From the NCBI RefSeq assembly GCF_025643255.1, contig NZ_CP087112.1:2852001-2916000 (forward strand): a stretch of 64,000 bases of DNA, written 5' to 3'. Numbering within the stretch: the first letter of the stretch is position 1; every line of letters begins with the position of its first letter. The translations under genes and the position numbers were made by a program. Under the pieces are notes generated by a model, which was not told the DNA's origin, ran no database searches, and saw only the letters and a list, made by a program, of their open reading frames with translations. Below are positions 36,170 through 45,312 of this stretch, one piece after another. The DNA comes from Halomonas sp. 7T. GTDB taxonomy: Bacteria > Pseudomonadota > Gammaproteobacteria > Pseudomonadales > Halomonadaceae.

Positions 36170-37558
36170 ATGAGCGATGCCACATGCCCACACCACCACC
36201 GCTGGCGTAAAGCACTGAACCGCACCACGCAGCGCGTTGGCCATTTACCCCGTTACCGCACGAGCGGCAGGGTAATTCGCGCCACAGGGATGGTAATCGA
36301 AGTAGTGGGCCTACGCGTCGCGGTAGGCAGTGCATGCCGAATTGAGTTACCCGGCACCGATGGAAGGCTTAACGACAGCGAAAAGCACGCAGAAGCGGAA
36401 GTGGTTGGTTTCTCAGGCGATAAACTGTTTCTTATGCCACTGGAAGAGATCACCGGCTTGATGCCTGGGGCCAGGGTAACCCCCCTCAGCGATGGCAGTG
36501 GCCATAGCGCACGGCGCTTCCCGATTGGCGACGAGCTTTTAGGGCGCGTGCTGGATGGCAACGGCAATCCGTTAGATGACAGAGAAAGCATTGACGATGC
36601 ACCCCGTGCCACTCTTCAAGCGACCCTATTGAACCCTCTCTCCCGCGCACCTATCGATGCACAGATCGATGTGGGCATCCGCGCCATTAATGCTTTGCTA
36701 AGCGTTGGCCGCGGCCAGCGGATGGGGCTATTCGCAGGTTCTGGGGTCGGTAAGTCTGTGCTGCTTGGCATGATGGCGCGCTACACCCAAGCGGATGTCA
36801 TCGTGGTCGGTCTCATCGGCGAGCGGGGCCGTGAAGTACAGGATTTTATAGATAATATTTTAGGCCCAGAGGGCCGCAGGCGTGCCGTTGTCGTTGCTGC
36901 TCCTGCTGATACATCGCCGCTGCAACGCCTCCAAGGAGCGGCGTACGCAACACGGCTAGCAGAAGGGTTCCGTGATGCGGGTCGCAATGTGCTCCTCATC
37001 ATGGACTCATTAACGCGCTATGCCATGGCGCAACGCGAGATTGCTCTGGCGATCGGCGAACCGCCCGCTACCAAAGGCTATCCACCTTCAGTATTTGCCA
37101 AACTGCCCGGTCTAGTAGAACGGGCAGGTAATGCCGAGCGCGGCGGCGGCTCCATTACCGCTTTTTATACCGTGCTAACCGAAGGTGATGACCAACAGGA
37201 CCCTATTGCTGATTCAGCAAGGGCGATTCTGGATGGCCATATTGTGCTCTCCCGGGGGCTTGCTGAGGCTGGCCACTACCCTGCTATTGATATTGAGGCG
37301 TCTATTAGCCGCGCCATGACTGCCATTGCGACGCCCGAGCAGCTACAGGAAGCACGCACGTTTAAGCAGCTTTTTTCACGCTACCAGCGTAATCGTGACT
37401 TGATCAGCGTCGGCGCTTACAGCCCAGGTCACGACCCAAAACTTGACGAAGCGGTGAACCGATTTCCAGCTCTGGAACGCTTTCTTCAGCAAAATATTGA
37501 TGAATGCGCAACGCTTGAAGCGTCACGCCAAGCGCTGCATGCCACCGTGGGAGGCTAA
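36170..37558 (+). CDS. fliI: Flagellar export ATPase FliI
   Basis: 462 aa F1-type ATPase: Walker A GSGVGKS at ~183-189, Walker B region [17 protein letters not shown], and the type III ATPase motif [14 protein letters not shown]. It energises unfolding and delivery of export substrates. It lies eight bases after fliH and three before fliJ. Confidence 0.97.
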   Translation: MSDATCPHHHRWRKALNRTTQRVGHLPRYRTSGRVIRATGMVIEVVGLRVAVGSACRIELPGTDGRLNDSEKHAEAEVVGFSGDKLFLMPLEEITGLMPGARVTPLSDGSGHSARRFPIGDELLGRVLDGNGNPLDDRESIDDAPRATLQATLLNPLSRAPIDAQIDVGIRAINALLSVGRGQRMGLFAGSGVGKSVLLGMMARYTQADVIVVGLIGERGREVQDFIDNILGPEGRRRAVVVAAPADTSPLQRLQGAAYATRLAEGFRDAGRNVLLIMDSLTRYAMAQREIALAIGEPPATKGYPPSVFAKLPGLVERAGNAERGGGSITAFYTVLTEGDDQQDPIADSARAILDGHIVLSRGLAEAGHYPAIDIEASISRAMTAIATPEQLQEARTFKQLFSRYQRNRDLISVGAYSPGHDPKLDEAVNRFPALERFLQQNIDECATLEASRQALHATVGG

Positions 37559-37560
37559 CC

Positions 37561-38013
37561 ATGAGTCATTCGCAGCTCGATATATTAACCGGCTTAGCCC
37601 GAGATGCCAGAGACCAAGCGGGAAAACTACTGGCTGAAGAGCGCCAAACACAGCAACAAACACAGGCTCAGCTGGAGTCACTTAGTCGCTACCGCACCGA
37701 ATATGCCACGCGTTTACAGCAAGCGATGCGCGATGGCATTGACCCAGCCACCATGTACAATTACCAACAGTTTCTGGCCTCGCTAGACACCGCCCTTAGC
37801 CGTGCGAGGCAAGCGCTGGCTGCGCAACAAAAACGTGTTCAACAAAGCCAACAACATTGGCAGCAAGAGCAGCGTAAGCTCTCCTCCTACGATACACTGG
37901 CCTCGCGCCGGTTATTAGAAGAGCATCGCCGCCAAGAGCGCCACGAGCAAAAAGCTAGCGATGATTTTGTCACTGGCCGTCTGGCTCGCCAACTAACTGA
38001 TAAAACGCACTAA
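37561..38013 (+). CDS. fliJ: Flagellar export stalk protein FliJ
   Basis: 150 aa, a long antiparallel coiled coil rich in Gln and Arg. FliJ inserts into the FliI hexamer and contacts FlhA, coupling ATPase and gate. It begins directly after fliI. Typical length. Confidence 0.93.
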   Translation: MSHSQLDILTGLARDARDQAGKLLAEERQTQQQTQAQLESLSRYRTEYATRLQQAMRDGIDPATMYNYQQFLASLDTALSRARQALAAQQKRVQQSQQHWQQEQRKLSSYDTLASRRLLEEHRRQERHEQKASDDFVTGRLARQLTDKTH

Positions 38014-38036
38014 CGTCGCGCCGGGGAACTCTACTT

Positions 38037-39344
38037 ATGAATATTCAGCTGCTGCTTTCAGCGAATCAGAGTCAAAGCGCTCTGCCGTCCGCCCCGGCAC
38101 AGATGCTGGGCGCCAAAGGGACGCCGCAAGCCCTTTTTCAACAGGCATTAACGCAAGCAAGCAGCACGCAGTTGCAGCGGTTAACCAGCACGCCAGCTGA
38201 CGTTACCGCGCCTGAGCCGCTAACGCGTTTTGCCGAGCTGTTAGCGTCGTTAGATATCGAACTGAACGAGGAGGCATTGGCGGACTTACTCGCTCAGTTA
38301 CAGGGCGCAGGCTCAGACACTCTTCCTACCATCGCACTAGAAGGTGCGCTAGGGGAAGGTGACGCTCCTGCGCTCACGCCCCTTGATGAGATCGCAGCAC
38401 GTTTATCGCTAGTCGACGCCTTCTCGGGCACTGCGACCCCCCCCCCAGGGCTTGAAGCAGCTCCCCAAGTGCAGAATATTGCCCAACAGCTCGCTATTAG
38501 CGAACGTCAAGCCACTGAGCTGTTGGCCTCATTTAATGCTCTTCGCGCTGCCGCCCCAGAGAGTACAGTCCTTGCAAATATCCATCGCCAAGTCGCAAGC
38601 CTACTGCCCAGCGCTAACATACCGGAAAATAACCCGTCATTAACCCGAGCTTTGCCTGTCAATGGCCAACAGCCATCTATAAACCTGACGTCTGATTTTG
38701 ATAGCCAACAACTTGCTGCCTTCTCACACAGCGCCATGGCCCCCCCTGTCGATGCCAATGCTAGCCCGCTGCGTATTGGCAGTGAAATGTCGAGCATTGC
38801 ATTAGCGGAGCTTGCTCAAGGCGCTAGTCGAGGTGGCGAGCCGTCCTTTTTCTCTCCGTCTGGCACCCTGACGCCAGCGACAGGGAGTTTGATGTCCTCA
38901 GCCTCAATCGCTACGCCCGTCAGTAGCCCCGCATGGCCCTCCCAGCTTGGTCAGCAACTTATACAGTTTGCCCAGCGCGGTGGTGAACACGAAGTTAAGA
39001 TGCAGCTTCATCCCGCAGAGCTAGGGCCACTCTCTATTTCTCTTAAAGTAAGCGAACACGGCACGCAGGCGCACTTTTTATCGGCCCACGCCCAAGTCCG
39101 CCAAGTGCTTGAACAGGCGATACCTCAGCTGCGTGAAGCCCTTGCTGAACAAGGGATCTCACTGGGTGAAACATCGGTAGGGGAGCATAACAACCCTAAT
39201 GATCAGGCCTTTGCACAACAAGGTTCCGGCAACCCCAGTGGTGTTGGCAACAGCGGTAGCCAAGAAGAAGGCGACGGCGTACTCACGCCCTCAGAGAATA
39301 ATAACCCTTTAGTTCTTGATGGACGGGTCGATCTATATGCTTAA
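38037..39344 (+). CDS. fliK: Hook-length control protein FliK
   Basis: 435 aa. A low-complexity N-terminal part (~1-290) acts as the measuring segment. The conserved C-terminal domain (~300-390) has HEVKMQLHPAELGPLSISL and the following QVRQVLEQAIPQLREAL, the part that switches FlhB. A run of ten C residues at 38437-38446 encodes Thr-Pro-Pro-Pro. The reading frame as given is intact. It is the last gene of the fliF unit before a hairpin. Confidence 0.95.
   Translation: MNIQLLLSANQSQSALPSAPAQMLGAKGTPQALFQQALTQASSTQLQRLTSTPADVTAPEPLTRFAELLASLDIELNEEALADLLAQLQGAGSDTLPTIALEGALGEGDAPALTPLDEIAARLSLVDAFSGTATPPPGLEAAPQVQNIAQQLAISERQATELLASFNALRAAAPESTVLANIHRQVASLLPSANIPENNPSLTRALPVNGQQPSINLTSDFDSQQLAAFSHSAMAPPVDANASPLRIGSEMSSIALAELAQGASRGGEPSFFSPSGTLTPATGSLMSSASIATPVSSPAWPSQLGQQLIQFAQRGGEHEVKMQLHPAELGPLSISLKVSEHGTQAHFLSAHAQVRQVLEQAIPQLREALAEQGISLGETSVGEHNNPNDQAFAQQGSGNPSGVGNSGSQEEGDGVLTPSENNNPLVLDGRVDLYA
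38437..38446 (+). repeat. Ten-C homopolymer inside fliK
   Basis: Ten consecutive C residues at codons ~134-137 of fliK. Tracts of this length are prone to slipped-strand changes; one base more or less would truncate FliK before its switching domain. Confidence 0.9.
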
Positions 39345-39410
39345 GCCATCACCGAGTGGCTCGTATGAAAATACTGGCATCAAGACGATTAGATAGCTAA
39401 ACCAAAAGAT

Positions 39411-39429
39411 AGACTCCCCAAAGGAGTCT
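39411..39429 (+). terminator. Hairpin after fliK
   Basis: AGACTCC and GGAGTCT pair perfectly around CCAAA, followed by GTTCATTTCAT. It lies in the 161-base gap between fliK and fliL and probably limits read-through from the fliF-fliK unit. Confidence 0.55.
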
Positions 39430-39505
39430 GTTCATTTCATCATCAGCATCTGCGTTAGGCATAATGCTTGGCTAGCGTCATGCGTCAAGATCACGGGAAC
39501 AGTAA

Positions 39506-39979
39506 ATGGCAGAAACAAGCAGCGGATCCAAAAAACTGCTCTGGATAATGATTATTCTAGTAGTGCTGTCGTCTGCGGGCGCAGCAGCAGCGATATATAT
39601 GGTGTTAGACCAGCGGGGAGGCACAGAAGGCGGCGAAATACAGCAGGTAGTGGAGCGCGAAACACCGGTCTTTACCCGCATAGAGCCCTTTACTGTCAAT
39701 CTCGCAGATGACCGCTACGGCTCACGCCTTCTGTACACGGGTATTACGCTGCTTGTCGGCAACGAGCAAAGCAAAACCATTATTGAAGAGCACATGCCAC
39801 AAGTGCGTAGCCGTTTGCTGATTTTGTTGTCAGGCAAACAGGCGAGTGAGCTGACCTCTACTGAAGGAAAGGAAGAGCTGGCGCAGGCGATTATTGGCCG
39901 GCTTACTGTACCTTTGACAGACAATCAGCCGCCTCTCGATTTGCGAGAAGTGCTCTTCACTGAATTCATTGTGCAATAA
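39506..39979 (+). CDS. fliL: Flagellar basal-body protein FliL
   Basis: 157 aa: one membrane helix at ~10-32 and a periplasmic domain ending in TEFIVQ, typical of FliL. It forms rings around stators and raises torque, which may matter with two stator types. It is the first gene of the fliLMNOPQR unit. Confidence 0.95.
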   Translation: MAETSSGSKKLLWIMIILVVLSSAGAAAAIYMVLDQRGGTEGGEIQQVVERETPVFTRIEPFTVNLADDRYGSRLLYTGITLLVGNEQSKTIIEEHMPQVRSRLLILLSGKQASELTSTEGKEELAQAIIGRLTVPLTDNQPPLDLREVLFTEFIVQ

Positions 39980-40000
39980 CCTCGGGAACTGGAGCCGTTC

Positions 40001-41056
40001 ATGTCACAGGACGATCTACTGTCCCAGGAAGAAATTGATGCCCTTCTTAAGGGCGTCAGCGGGGATGACGAGCCATCGGCTTCGACATCCCATGCCGAAA
40101 GTGAAGCGCGTATTCGCCCTTATGATCCGGCTACACAGCACCGGGTCATCCGCGAACGCTTACATGCGCTTGATTTTATTAACGAGCGCTTTGCACGTTA
40201 CTTCCGTAACAGCTTATTTAACTTGATTCGCCGTAGCGCCGATATCACCGTTGAATCAGTGCGCTATCAAAGCTTCAGCGATTTTTCGCGTAATGTGCCT
40301 GTGCCCACCAACTTGAACTTGGTGTCCATGAAGCCGCTGCGCGGATCCGCACTGGTGGTCTTTCCCCCTAATCTTGTCTTTATGGTGGTGGATAACCTGT
40401 TTGGCGGAGACGGACGCTTTGTCACCAAATCCGATGGGCGCGAATTCACCAATACGGAACAGCGAATTATTCAACGGCTTCTGAACCTCGCGCTTGAAGC
40501 CTATCAAGAAGCGTGGAAAGTGGTTTACCCTATCGAGGCACATTTTTTACGCTCTGAAGTGCAGTCAAAGTTTGCCAACATCACTAACTCGCCTAATGAG
40601 ATTGTGGTCAATACCAAGTTCAATATCGAGGTTGGCAACCTGTCCAGCAACTTCCAGGTATGCATGCCCTACGCGATGATTGAGCCGCTTCGTGACTTGC
40701 TGGTCAACCCTATTAACGACAGTAACCATGACCACGATGGTACATGGTCGCGCCGTATGGCTAGCGAACTACGACACTCAGAAGTCGAGTTAGTGGCAGA
40801 GTTTGCTCAGATACCTAGCCGTATTGCCCATGTGATGGGGCTGAAAAAAGGTGACGTGCTGCCCATGGATATTCCACAAACCATCACTGCGCGTGTGGAT
40901 GGTGTACCGGTTATGGAGTGTGAGTACGGTAGCCAGCTTCAACAGCGCGCGTTACGTGTCCTGCGTATGATCGACCATGCCGCATTGAATAACGTGTCGT
41001 CCAAGGACTTTATTAAAGGTTCAACGCGACAGAAAGCCAAGGAACCCAAAGCATGA
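40001..41056 (+). CDS. fliM: Rotor switch protein FliM
   Basis: 351 aa. N-terminal CheY-P-binding motif (LSQEEIDALLKGV), middle domain for FliG contact and C-terminal SpoA domain that pairs with FliN. All parts are complete. Its stop overlaps the fliN start by four bases. Confidence 0.97.
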   Translation: MSQDDLLSQEEIDALLKGVSGDDEPSASTSHAESEARIRPYDPATQHRVIRERLHALDFINERFARYFRNSLFNLIRRSADITVESVRYQSFSDFSRNVPVPTNLNLVSMKPLRGSALVVFPPNLVFMVVDNLFGGDGRFVTKSDGREFTNTEQRIIQRLLNLALEAYQEAWKVVYPIEAHFLRSEVQSKFANITNSPNEIVVNTKFNIEVGNLSSNFQVCMPYAMIEPLRDLLVNPINDSNHDHDGTWSRRMASELRHSEVELVAEFAQIPSRIAHVMGLKKGDVLPMDIPQTITARVDGVPVMECEYGSQLQQRALRVLRMIDHAALNNVSSKDFIKGSTRQKAKEPKA

Positions 41057-41619
41057 CTGATCCTAACAAACCCGATCAAAAAATTTCTACTGACGATTGG
41101 GCGGACGCCATGTCTGAGCAAGAAGAACCAAAGGCCAACGCCGGTGAAGACGATCTCTGGTCCGCCGCGATGGCAGAGCAGGAAGAGGCCGACGCTACCA
41201 GCAATGATGAGGATCCTTGGGCGGCTGCCATGGCTGAGCAAGAGGCGGCAGAGCAAACAGAGGCCGCCGCTGAACCCGAGCCGGAAGCGCCGGTAGCCAA
41301 GTCCGCGAGTGACGAGGTCTTTCGCCCGCTTGGCCCTGAAAGCGGCAATGCCCAGTCGCGTGATCTTGAAATGATCATGGATATCCCGGTTAAGCTCACC
41401 GTAGAGCTAGGTCGCACTAAACTGACGATTAAGCAACTGCTTGAGCTTGCCCAGGGGTCGGTTATTGAGCTTGAGGGGTTGGCTGGCGAACCGATGGATA
41501 TATTGATCAATGGCTACTTAATCGCGCAAGGCGAGGTGGTGGTCGTCGAAGATAAGTATGGCATTCGTATTACAGAGATCATCACCCCCTCTGAGCGTAT
41601 ACACAAACTAAATCGATGA
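41053..41619 (+). CDS. fliN: Rotor switch protein FliN with a repeated N-terminus
   Basis: 188 aa, longer than E. coli FliN (137 aa). The C-terminal SpoA domain (~110-188; MDIPVKLTVELGRTKLTIK, GEPMDILINGYLIAQGEV) is strongly conserved. The excess lies in the N-terminus, where a motif like E. coli DDLWAEALSEQ appears three times with Trp at residues 16, 36 and 56, an exact 20-residue period, in an acidic background. FliN forms the bottom of the C-ring and binds FliH and CheY-P. Four-base overlaps join it to fliM and fliO. Confidence 0.96.
   Translation: MTDPNKPDQKISTDDWADAMSEQEEPKANAGEDDLWSAAMAEQEEADATSNDEDPWAAAMAEQEAAEQTEAAAEPEPEAPVAKSASDEVFRPLGPESGNAQSRDLEMIMDIPVKLTVELGRTKLTIKQLLELAQGSVIELEGLAGEPMDILINGYLIAQGEVVVVEDKYGIRITEIITPSERIHKLNR
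41092..41247 (+). repeat. Three 60-base coding repeats in fliN
   Basis: Codons for D-D/E-x-W-x-x-A-M-x-E-Q-E are repeated three times at a 60-base period. The DNA copies have diverged, so the repeat is seen mainly at protein level. Confidence 0.8.
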
Positions 41620-42065
41620 GCGTTGCTACCTCTACCACACAAAGCACGCCCATTGACGCCCTAGGCGGCAGCGGTGACGCCCTAATAGGGATGGCAATGC
41701 TCGGCAAAACAGCCGCCGCGCTTGCGCTTGTTATAGCCATTATCCTGCTATGCACCGCATTATTGAAACGTTGGCAAACTGTGCGTCACCATCAAGGTGC
41801 CCGCTTACGCATTGTGGACAGCACTGCGGTGGGCAGCCGCGAGCGCGTTGTTGTGGTCGAGATCGAAGACACATGGTTAGTCTTAGGAGTTAGCGGCGGA
41901 CGTATTACTAAGTTACACGAGCGTGATGCCCCCACTGATCGCCCAGCCGCCACCTCACAAGCACCTCAGAATCGTTTTTCGAACCGCTTAGCTCAAGCGC
42001 TAGCAGGCCATCGTGGTAAGCGGAGCAGTGAAGCTCCCACCTCTTCTGATCCAAACAGAACATGA
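41616..42065 (+). CDS. fliO: Flagellar export protein FliO
   Basis: 149 aa: one membrane helix at ~28-50, then a small cytoplasmic beta domain ([38 protein letters not shown]). FliO helps assemble the FliPQR pore. Overlaps fliN and fliP by four bases each. Confidence 0.93.
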   Translation: MSVATSTTQSTPIDALGGSGDALIGMAMLGKTAAALALVIAIILLCTALLKRWQTVRHHQGARLRIVDSTAVGSRERVVVVEIEDTWLVLGVSGGRITKLHERDAPTDRPAATSQAPQNRFSNRLAQALAGHRGKRSSEAPTSSDPNRT

Positions 42066-42844
42066 GATATGCAATGCACCTCTCCTGGCCCTACCGGCAT
42101 CGCTGGTGGCTGTTAAGCGCTATTGTTGCTGGCTGTTTAACAGTCGCTTTTCCTGCTCAGGCGCAACAGTTACCAGGACTCGTATCGCAGCCGCTGGAAG
42201 ATGGTGGCCAGCAATGGTCGCTTTCACTACAAACGCTACTCTTTTTAAGCTCGCTAGCGTTTTTGCCGGCGATGCTGCTCATGATGACCAGCTTTACGCG
42301 CATCATCATTGTGCTTAGTTTGCTGAGAACCGCAATGGGTACACAGGCCACACCGCCTAACCAAGTGCTATTAGGCATTGCCCTGTTTCTAACGTTTTTT
42401 ATTATGTCTCCTGTCTTGGCCCAGGTGTATGACAATGCTTGGGTGCCGCTCACAGAAGAGACCATCAATTTTGAAGAGTTTTTACTACTTGCCCAAGACC
42501 CTTTCCGCGAATTTATGCTCGCGCAAACCCGTGAGCCTGACCTAGCGCTCTTTGTGCGCCTAGCCGATGTTGGCCCTATGCAAGGACCAGAAGAGCTGCC
42601 CATGCGCGTACTGCTACCCGCTTTTGTGACCAGCGAATTGAAAACTGCGTTTCAGATTGGTTTCACCATTTTCATCCCGTTTTTAATTATCGACTTGGTC
42701 GTTGCCAGCACCTTGATGGCGCTCGGTATGATGATGGTACCCCCCATTACTATTTCACTACCTTTCAAGTTGATGCTGTTTATCCTGGTAGACGGCTGGC
42801 AGTTAATTATTGGCTCACTAGCTGAAAGCTTTTACATGATTTAA
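42062..42844 (+). CDS. fliP: Flagellar export pore protein FliP
   Basis: 260 aa. A cleavable-type signal sequence (ending near AFPAQAQ), then four membrane helices with the signature [22 protein letters not shown] and [20 protein letters not shown]. It forms the core of the export pore. Typical length. Confidence 0.97.
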   Translation: MRYAMHLSWPYRHRWWLLSAIVAGCLTVAFPAQAQQLPGLVSQPLEDGGQQWSLSLQTLLFLSSLAFLPAMLLMMTSFTRIIIVLSLLRTAMGTQATPPNQVLLGIALFLTFFIMSPVLAQVYDNAWVPLTEETINFEEFLLLAQDPFREFMLAQTREPDLALFVRLADVGPMQGPEELPMRVLLPAFVTSELKTAFQIGFTIFIPFLIIDLVVASTLMALGMMMVPPITISLPFKLMLFILVDGWQLIIGSLAESFYMI

Positions 42845-42873
42845 CTGTCGCAACAGACGACAAGGAGCAGACC

Positions 42874-43143
42874 ATGACCCCAGAAATGGTAATGAGCATT
42901 GCTTACCAGGGCATGCGCGTAACCCTTTTTCTTGCTGGGCCAATGTTACTGGCCGCACTCTTCACCGGCCTGCTAGTCAGCTTGTTTCAGGCCGCTACAC
43001 AAATCAACGAAATGACGCTGACCTTCATTCCCAAAATATTGGCCGTTTTTGCTGTGCTGGTACTCGCTGGACCGTGGCTACTTGGGTTAATTACCGACTT
43101 TACCCACCGCTTATTCACCAGCATCCCTAGTATGGTGTTGTAA
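42874..43143 (+). CDS. fliQ: Flagellar export pore protein FliQ
   Basis: 89 aa with two membrane helices (MLLAALFTGLLVSLFQAATQI and the C-terminal VFAVLVLAGPWLLGLI). Part of the FliPQR gate. AGGAG precedes the ATG. Confidence 0.96.
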   Translation: MTPEMVMSIAYQGMRVTLFLAGPMLLAALFTGLLVSLFQAATQINEMTLTFIPKILAVFAVLVLAGPWLLGLITDFTHRLFTSIPSMVL

Positions 43144-43148
43144 ATCAC

Positions 43149-43940
43149 ATGGTTGAGGTCACATTCGCCCAGCTACAAGGCTGGTTAGTGGCATTTCTTT
43201 GGCCATTCGCGCGAATTACTGCCTTTATGGCGGCATCCCCACTATGGGGACACTCCAGCATTCCCAATCAGGCAAAAGTGGGCATAGCCGCGCTTGTTGC
43301 GGTGGTAATCGCCCCTGTTTTACCTGCGATGCCCAGTGTGCCCATTATGTCTTGGGCAGGGGTAGGTATTATGGTGGAGCAAATCTTAATTGGCCTGGCG
43401 ATCGGCTTGGTAATGCATATCATTTTTGCGGTCGTACAGGCAGCCGGGGAGTTTATTGGTTTGCAGATGGGCTTAGCGTTTGCGAGCTTTTTTGACCTCT
43501 CCAGCGGCACCAATATTATGGTGCTATCGCGCATTCTATATATGATTACGCTGCTGATGTTTGTGGCGCTTAACGGCCACTTGATGGTGTTAGAAACTCT
43601 GGTCATGAGCTTCCAAACCCTGCCAGTCGGCATCGGTACGCTGAACCCCAATGCCTTTGAGCTGTTGGCACGCTACGCAGGGACTATTTTTGCGTCTGGC
43701 ATGCTGCTCGCCTTGCCGCTCGCCGGTTCCTTATTAATTATTAGCCTCTCGCTGGGCATCCTTAACCGCTCTGCACCGCAGCTCACGGTCTTCAATATTG
43801 GCTTTCCCACCTCATTGACCGTTGGGCTCATCTTATTAATGGTGCTAATGACTGATATTGGTCGCTTCTTGCAGCGGCTATTTAGCCAAGGGCTAACTTT
43901 TATGCAGAGCTTGATTGAAACCATGGCACCCTTAAGCTAA
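43149..43940 (+). CDS. fliR: Flagellar export pore protein FliR
   Basis: 263 aa, six or so membrane helices, with FliR features (GEFIGLQMGLAFASFFDLSSG; LALPLAGSLLIISLSLGILNRSAPQ). It completes the FliPQR gate. It begins five bases after fliQ and is followed by a terminator. Confidence 0.96.
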   Translation: MVEVTFAQLQGWLVAFLWPFARITAFMAASPLWGHSSIPNQAKVGIAALVAVVIAPVLPAMPSVPIMSWAGVGIMVEQILIGLAIGLVMHIIFAVVQAAGEFIGLQMGLAFASFFDLSSGTNIMVLSRILYMITLLMFVALNGHLMVLETLVMSFQTLPVGIGTLNPNAFELLARYAGTIFASGMLLALPLAGSLLIISLSLGILNRSAPQLTVFNIGFPTSLTVGLILLMVLMTDIGRFLQRLFSQGLTFMQSLIETMAPLS

Positions 43941-43973
43941 AAACCCCCTGCGCCAAACGGCACAGAGGGTTTT
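43941..43973. terminator. Bidirectional terminator between fliR and flgL
   Basis: AAACCCCCTG-C-GCC pairs with GGC-A-CAGAGGGTTTT around AAAC, with one internal mismatch and a mismatched bulge. T-runs flank it on both strands. It separates two convergent operons. Confidence 0.8.
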
Positions 43974-43991
43974 AGTCTACACTCGCTTGGC

Positions 43992-45293
43992 TTAACGCAT
44001 AAAGTCAAACAGCGACATGCCTTTTACATCGACAAAGGCTTTCTGGGCAGCCTGCAGACCAATTTGACGCAAGCTGTACTCGGAAATCGCCGATGCGTAA
44101 TCGAGATCAACCAAGTCCGACAGCGTCTGCTCGTAGTTCAACATCCGATTGCCGCCGACTGCGTCAATCACATCTAGCTCGTTCAAGCGCGCACCTGCCG
44201 AGGCACGTACGGTAAGTACGTTATCCAACGCATTGTCTAAATCACGCATTGACGTGTTGAGAGTGTTGCGTAAATCGGCTTTTTTAGTGTCGTTATCAGC
44301 GGGATTTTCTAAGACGCGAATCGCCTCTTCCATGGTACGGAAGAGATCCGGCTTACGCTGCTCGCTGCCTGAGCGCGCAATCAGGACTTCATCACCAGCT
44401 TCAGGCTGGCCTTGCAGCGAAACTGAGATGCCGCCGAAGGATAGCTGTTGGCCTTCGCCTTTATACTCACCCGTCTCCACCAGATCAGTAGCGCTATCAA
44501 GCCAAGCACCATTTTCAAAACGCTGCACCTGATAAATAAAGTCATTCTCTGAAGCTGGATCAGGATTGTCAGCAAACACTAGGCGATAACTTTGACCATA
44601 GTCATCGTCAGTAACATCGGTAACCTGTGGGCCGCTAAACGTCACACTACCATCGTTTCTCGCGCTCTCACCTACTAAACGATTACCGTTGTTGTCAGTT
44701 TTAACCGCTTCAGCAGCATAACCTGCGCCGCTAGGCACGCTTTGGAAAATAGACTTACCGTTTTCCGTAACGGGCATTAATCGCGAGGCATCCACACGCT
44801 GCTCACGGGCGTTACTGTCACCCTTATACTGCACATTACCATCGGCATCTTTAACGAAGGGCGGCGCGTTGTCTGCGTAGCCACCAAACAGATAGCGGCC
44901 GTTGCCATCGGTGGCATTGGCCTGGCCGATCATCGTTTCATAAACGCCCTTGAGTTCACTGGCAATGGATTCACGGTCCACATCGCTCAGCGTATCGCTG
45001 GAGGCTTGTATGAGCAGCGTCTTAGCGCTAGTCACCGCATCGCTAACACTGTTTAGTATGCTTTCGGTTTGCGCAAGTGAGTTACGGGCGGACACCCGCG
45101 AGTCCGTATACTGCTGCGTTACTGCTTTGGATTGATCAACCCCCACAGCACGCGAGGCCGCTTGCGGGTCATCCGAGGGATTAACCACTCGCCGGCCGCT
45201 GGCAATTTGCTGGCTAACTTTTAAAAAATCGCCCTGCTGACGGTTAAGAGACGCGGTGCTCTGCTCAAACATAGTGACGGTGCTAATTCGCAT
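43992..45293 (-). CDS. flgL: Hook-filament junction protein FlgL (HAP3)
   Basis: 433 aa. N- and C-terminal flagellin-like helices (RISTVTMFEQSTASLNRQQGDFLK and LDYASAISEYSLRQIGLQAAQKAF) surround a variable middle. It joins FlgK to the filament. It follows flgK by 19 bases and shares the sigma-28 promoter there. Confidence 0.95.
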   Translation of the reverse strand: MRISTVTMFEQSTASLNRQQGDFLKVSQQIASGRRVVNPSDDPQAASRAVGVDQSKAVTQQYTDSRVSARNSLAQTESILNSVSDAVTSAKTLLIQASSDTLSDVDRESIASELKGVYETMIGQANATDGNGRYLFGGYADNAPPFVKDADGNVQYKGDSNAREQRVDASRLMPVTENGKSIFQSVPSGAGYAAEAVKTDNNGNRLVGESARNDGSVTFSGPQVTDVTDDDYGQSYRLVFADNPDPASENDFIYQVQRFENGAWLDSATDLVETGEYKGEGQQLSFGGISVSLQGQPEAGDEVLIARSGSEQRKPDLFRTMEEAIRVLENPADNDTKKADLRNTLNTSMRDLDNALDNVLTVRASAGARLNELDVIDAVGGNRMLNYEQTLSDLVDLDYASAISEYSLRQIGLQAAQKAFVDVKGMSLFDFMR

Positions 45294-45312
45294 GTCGCGG
45301 TACTCCTAAACG

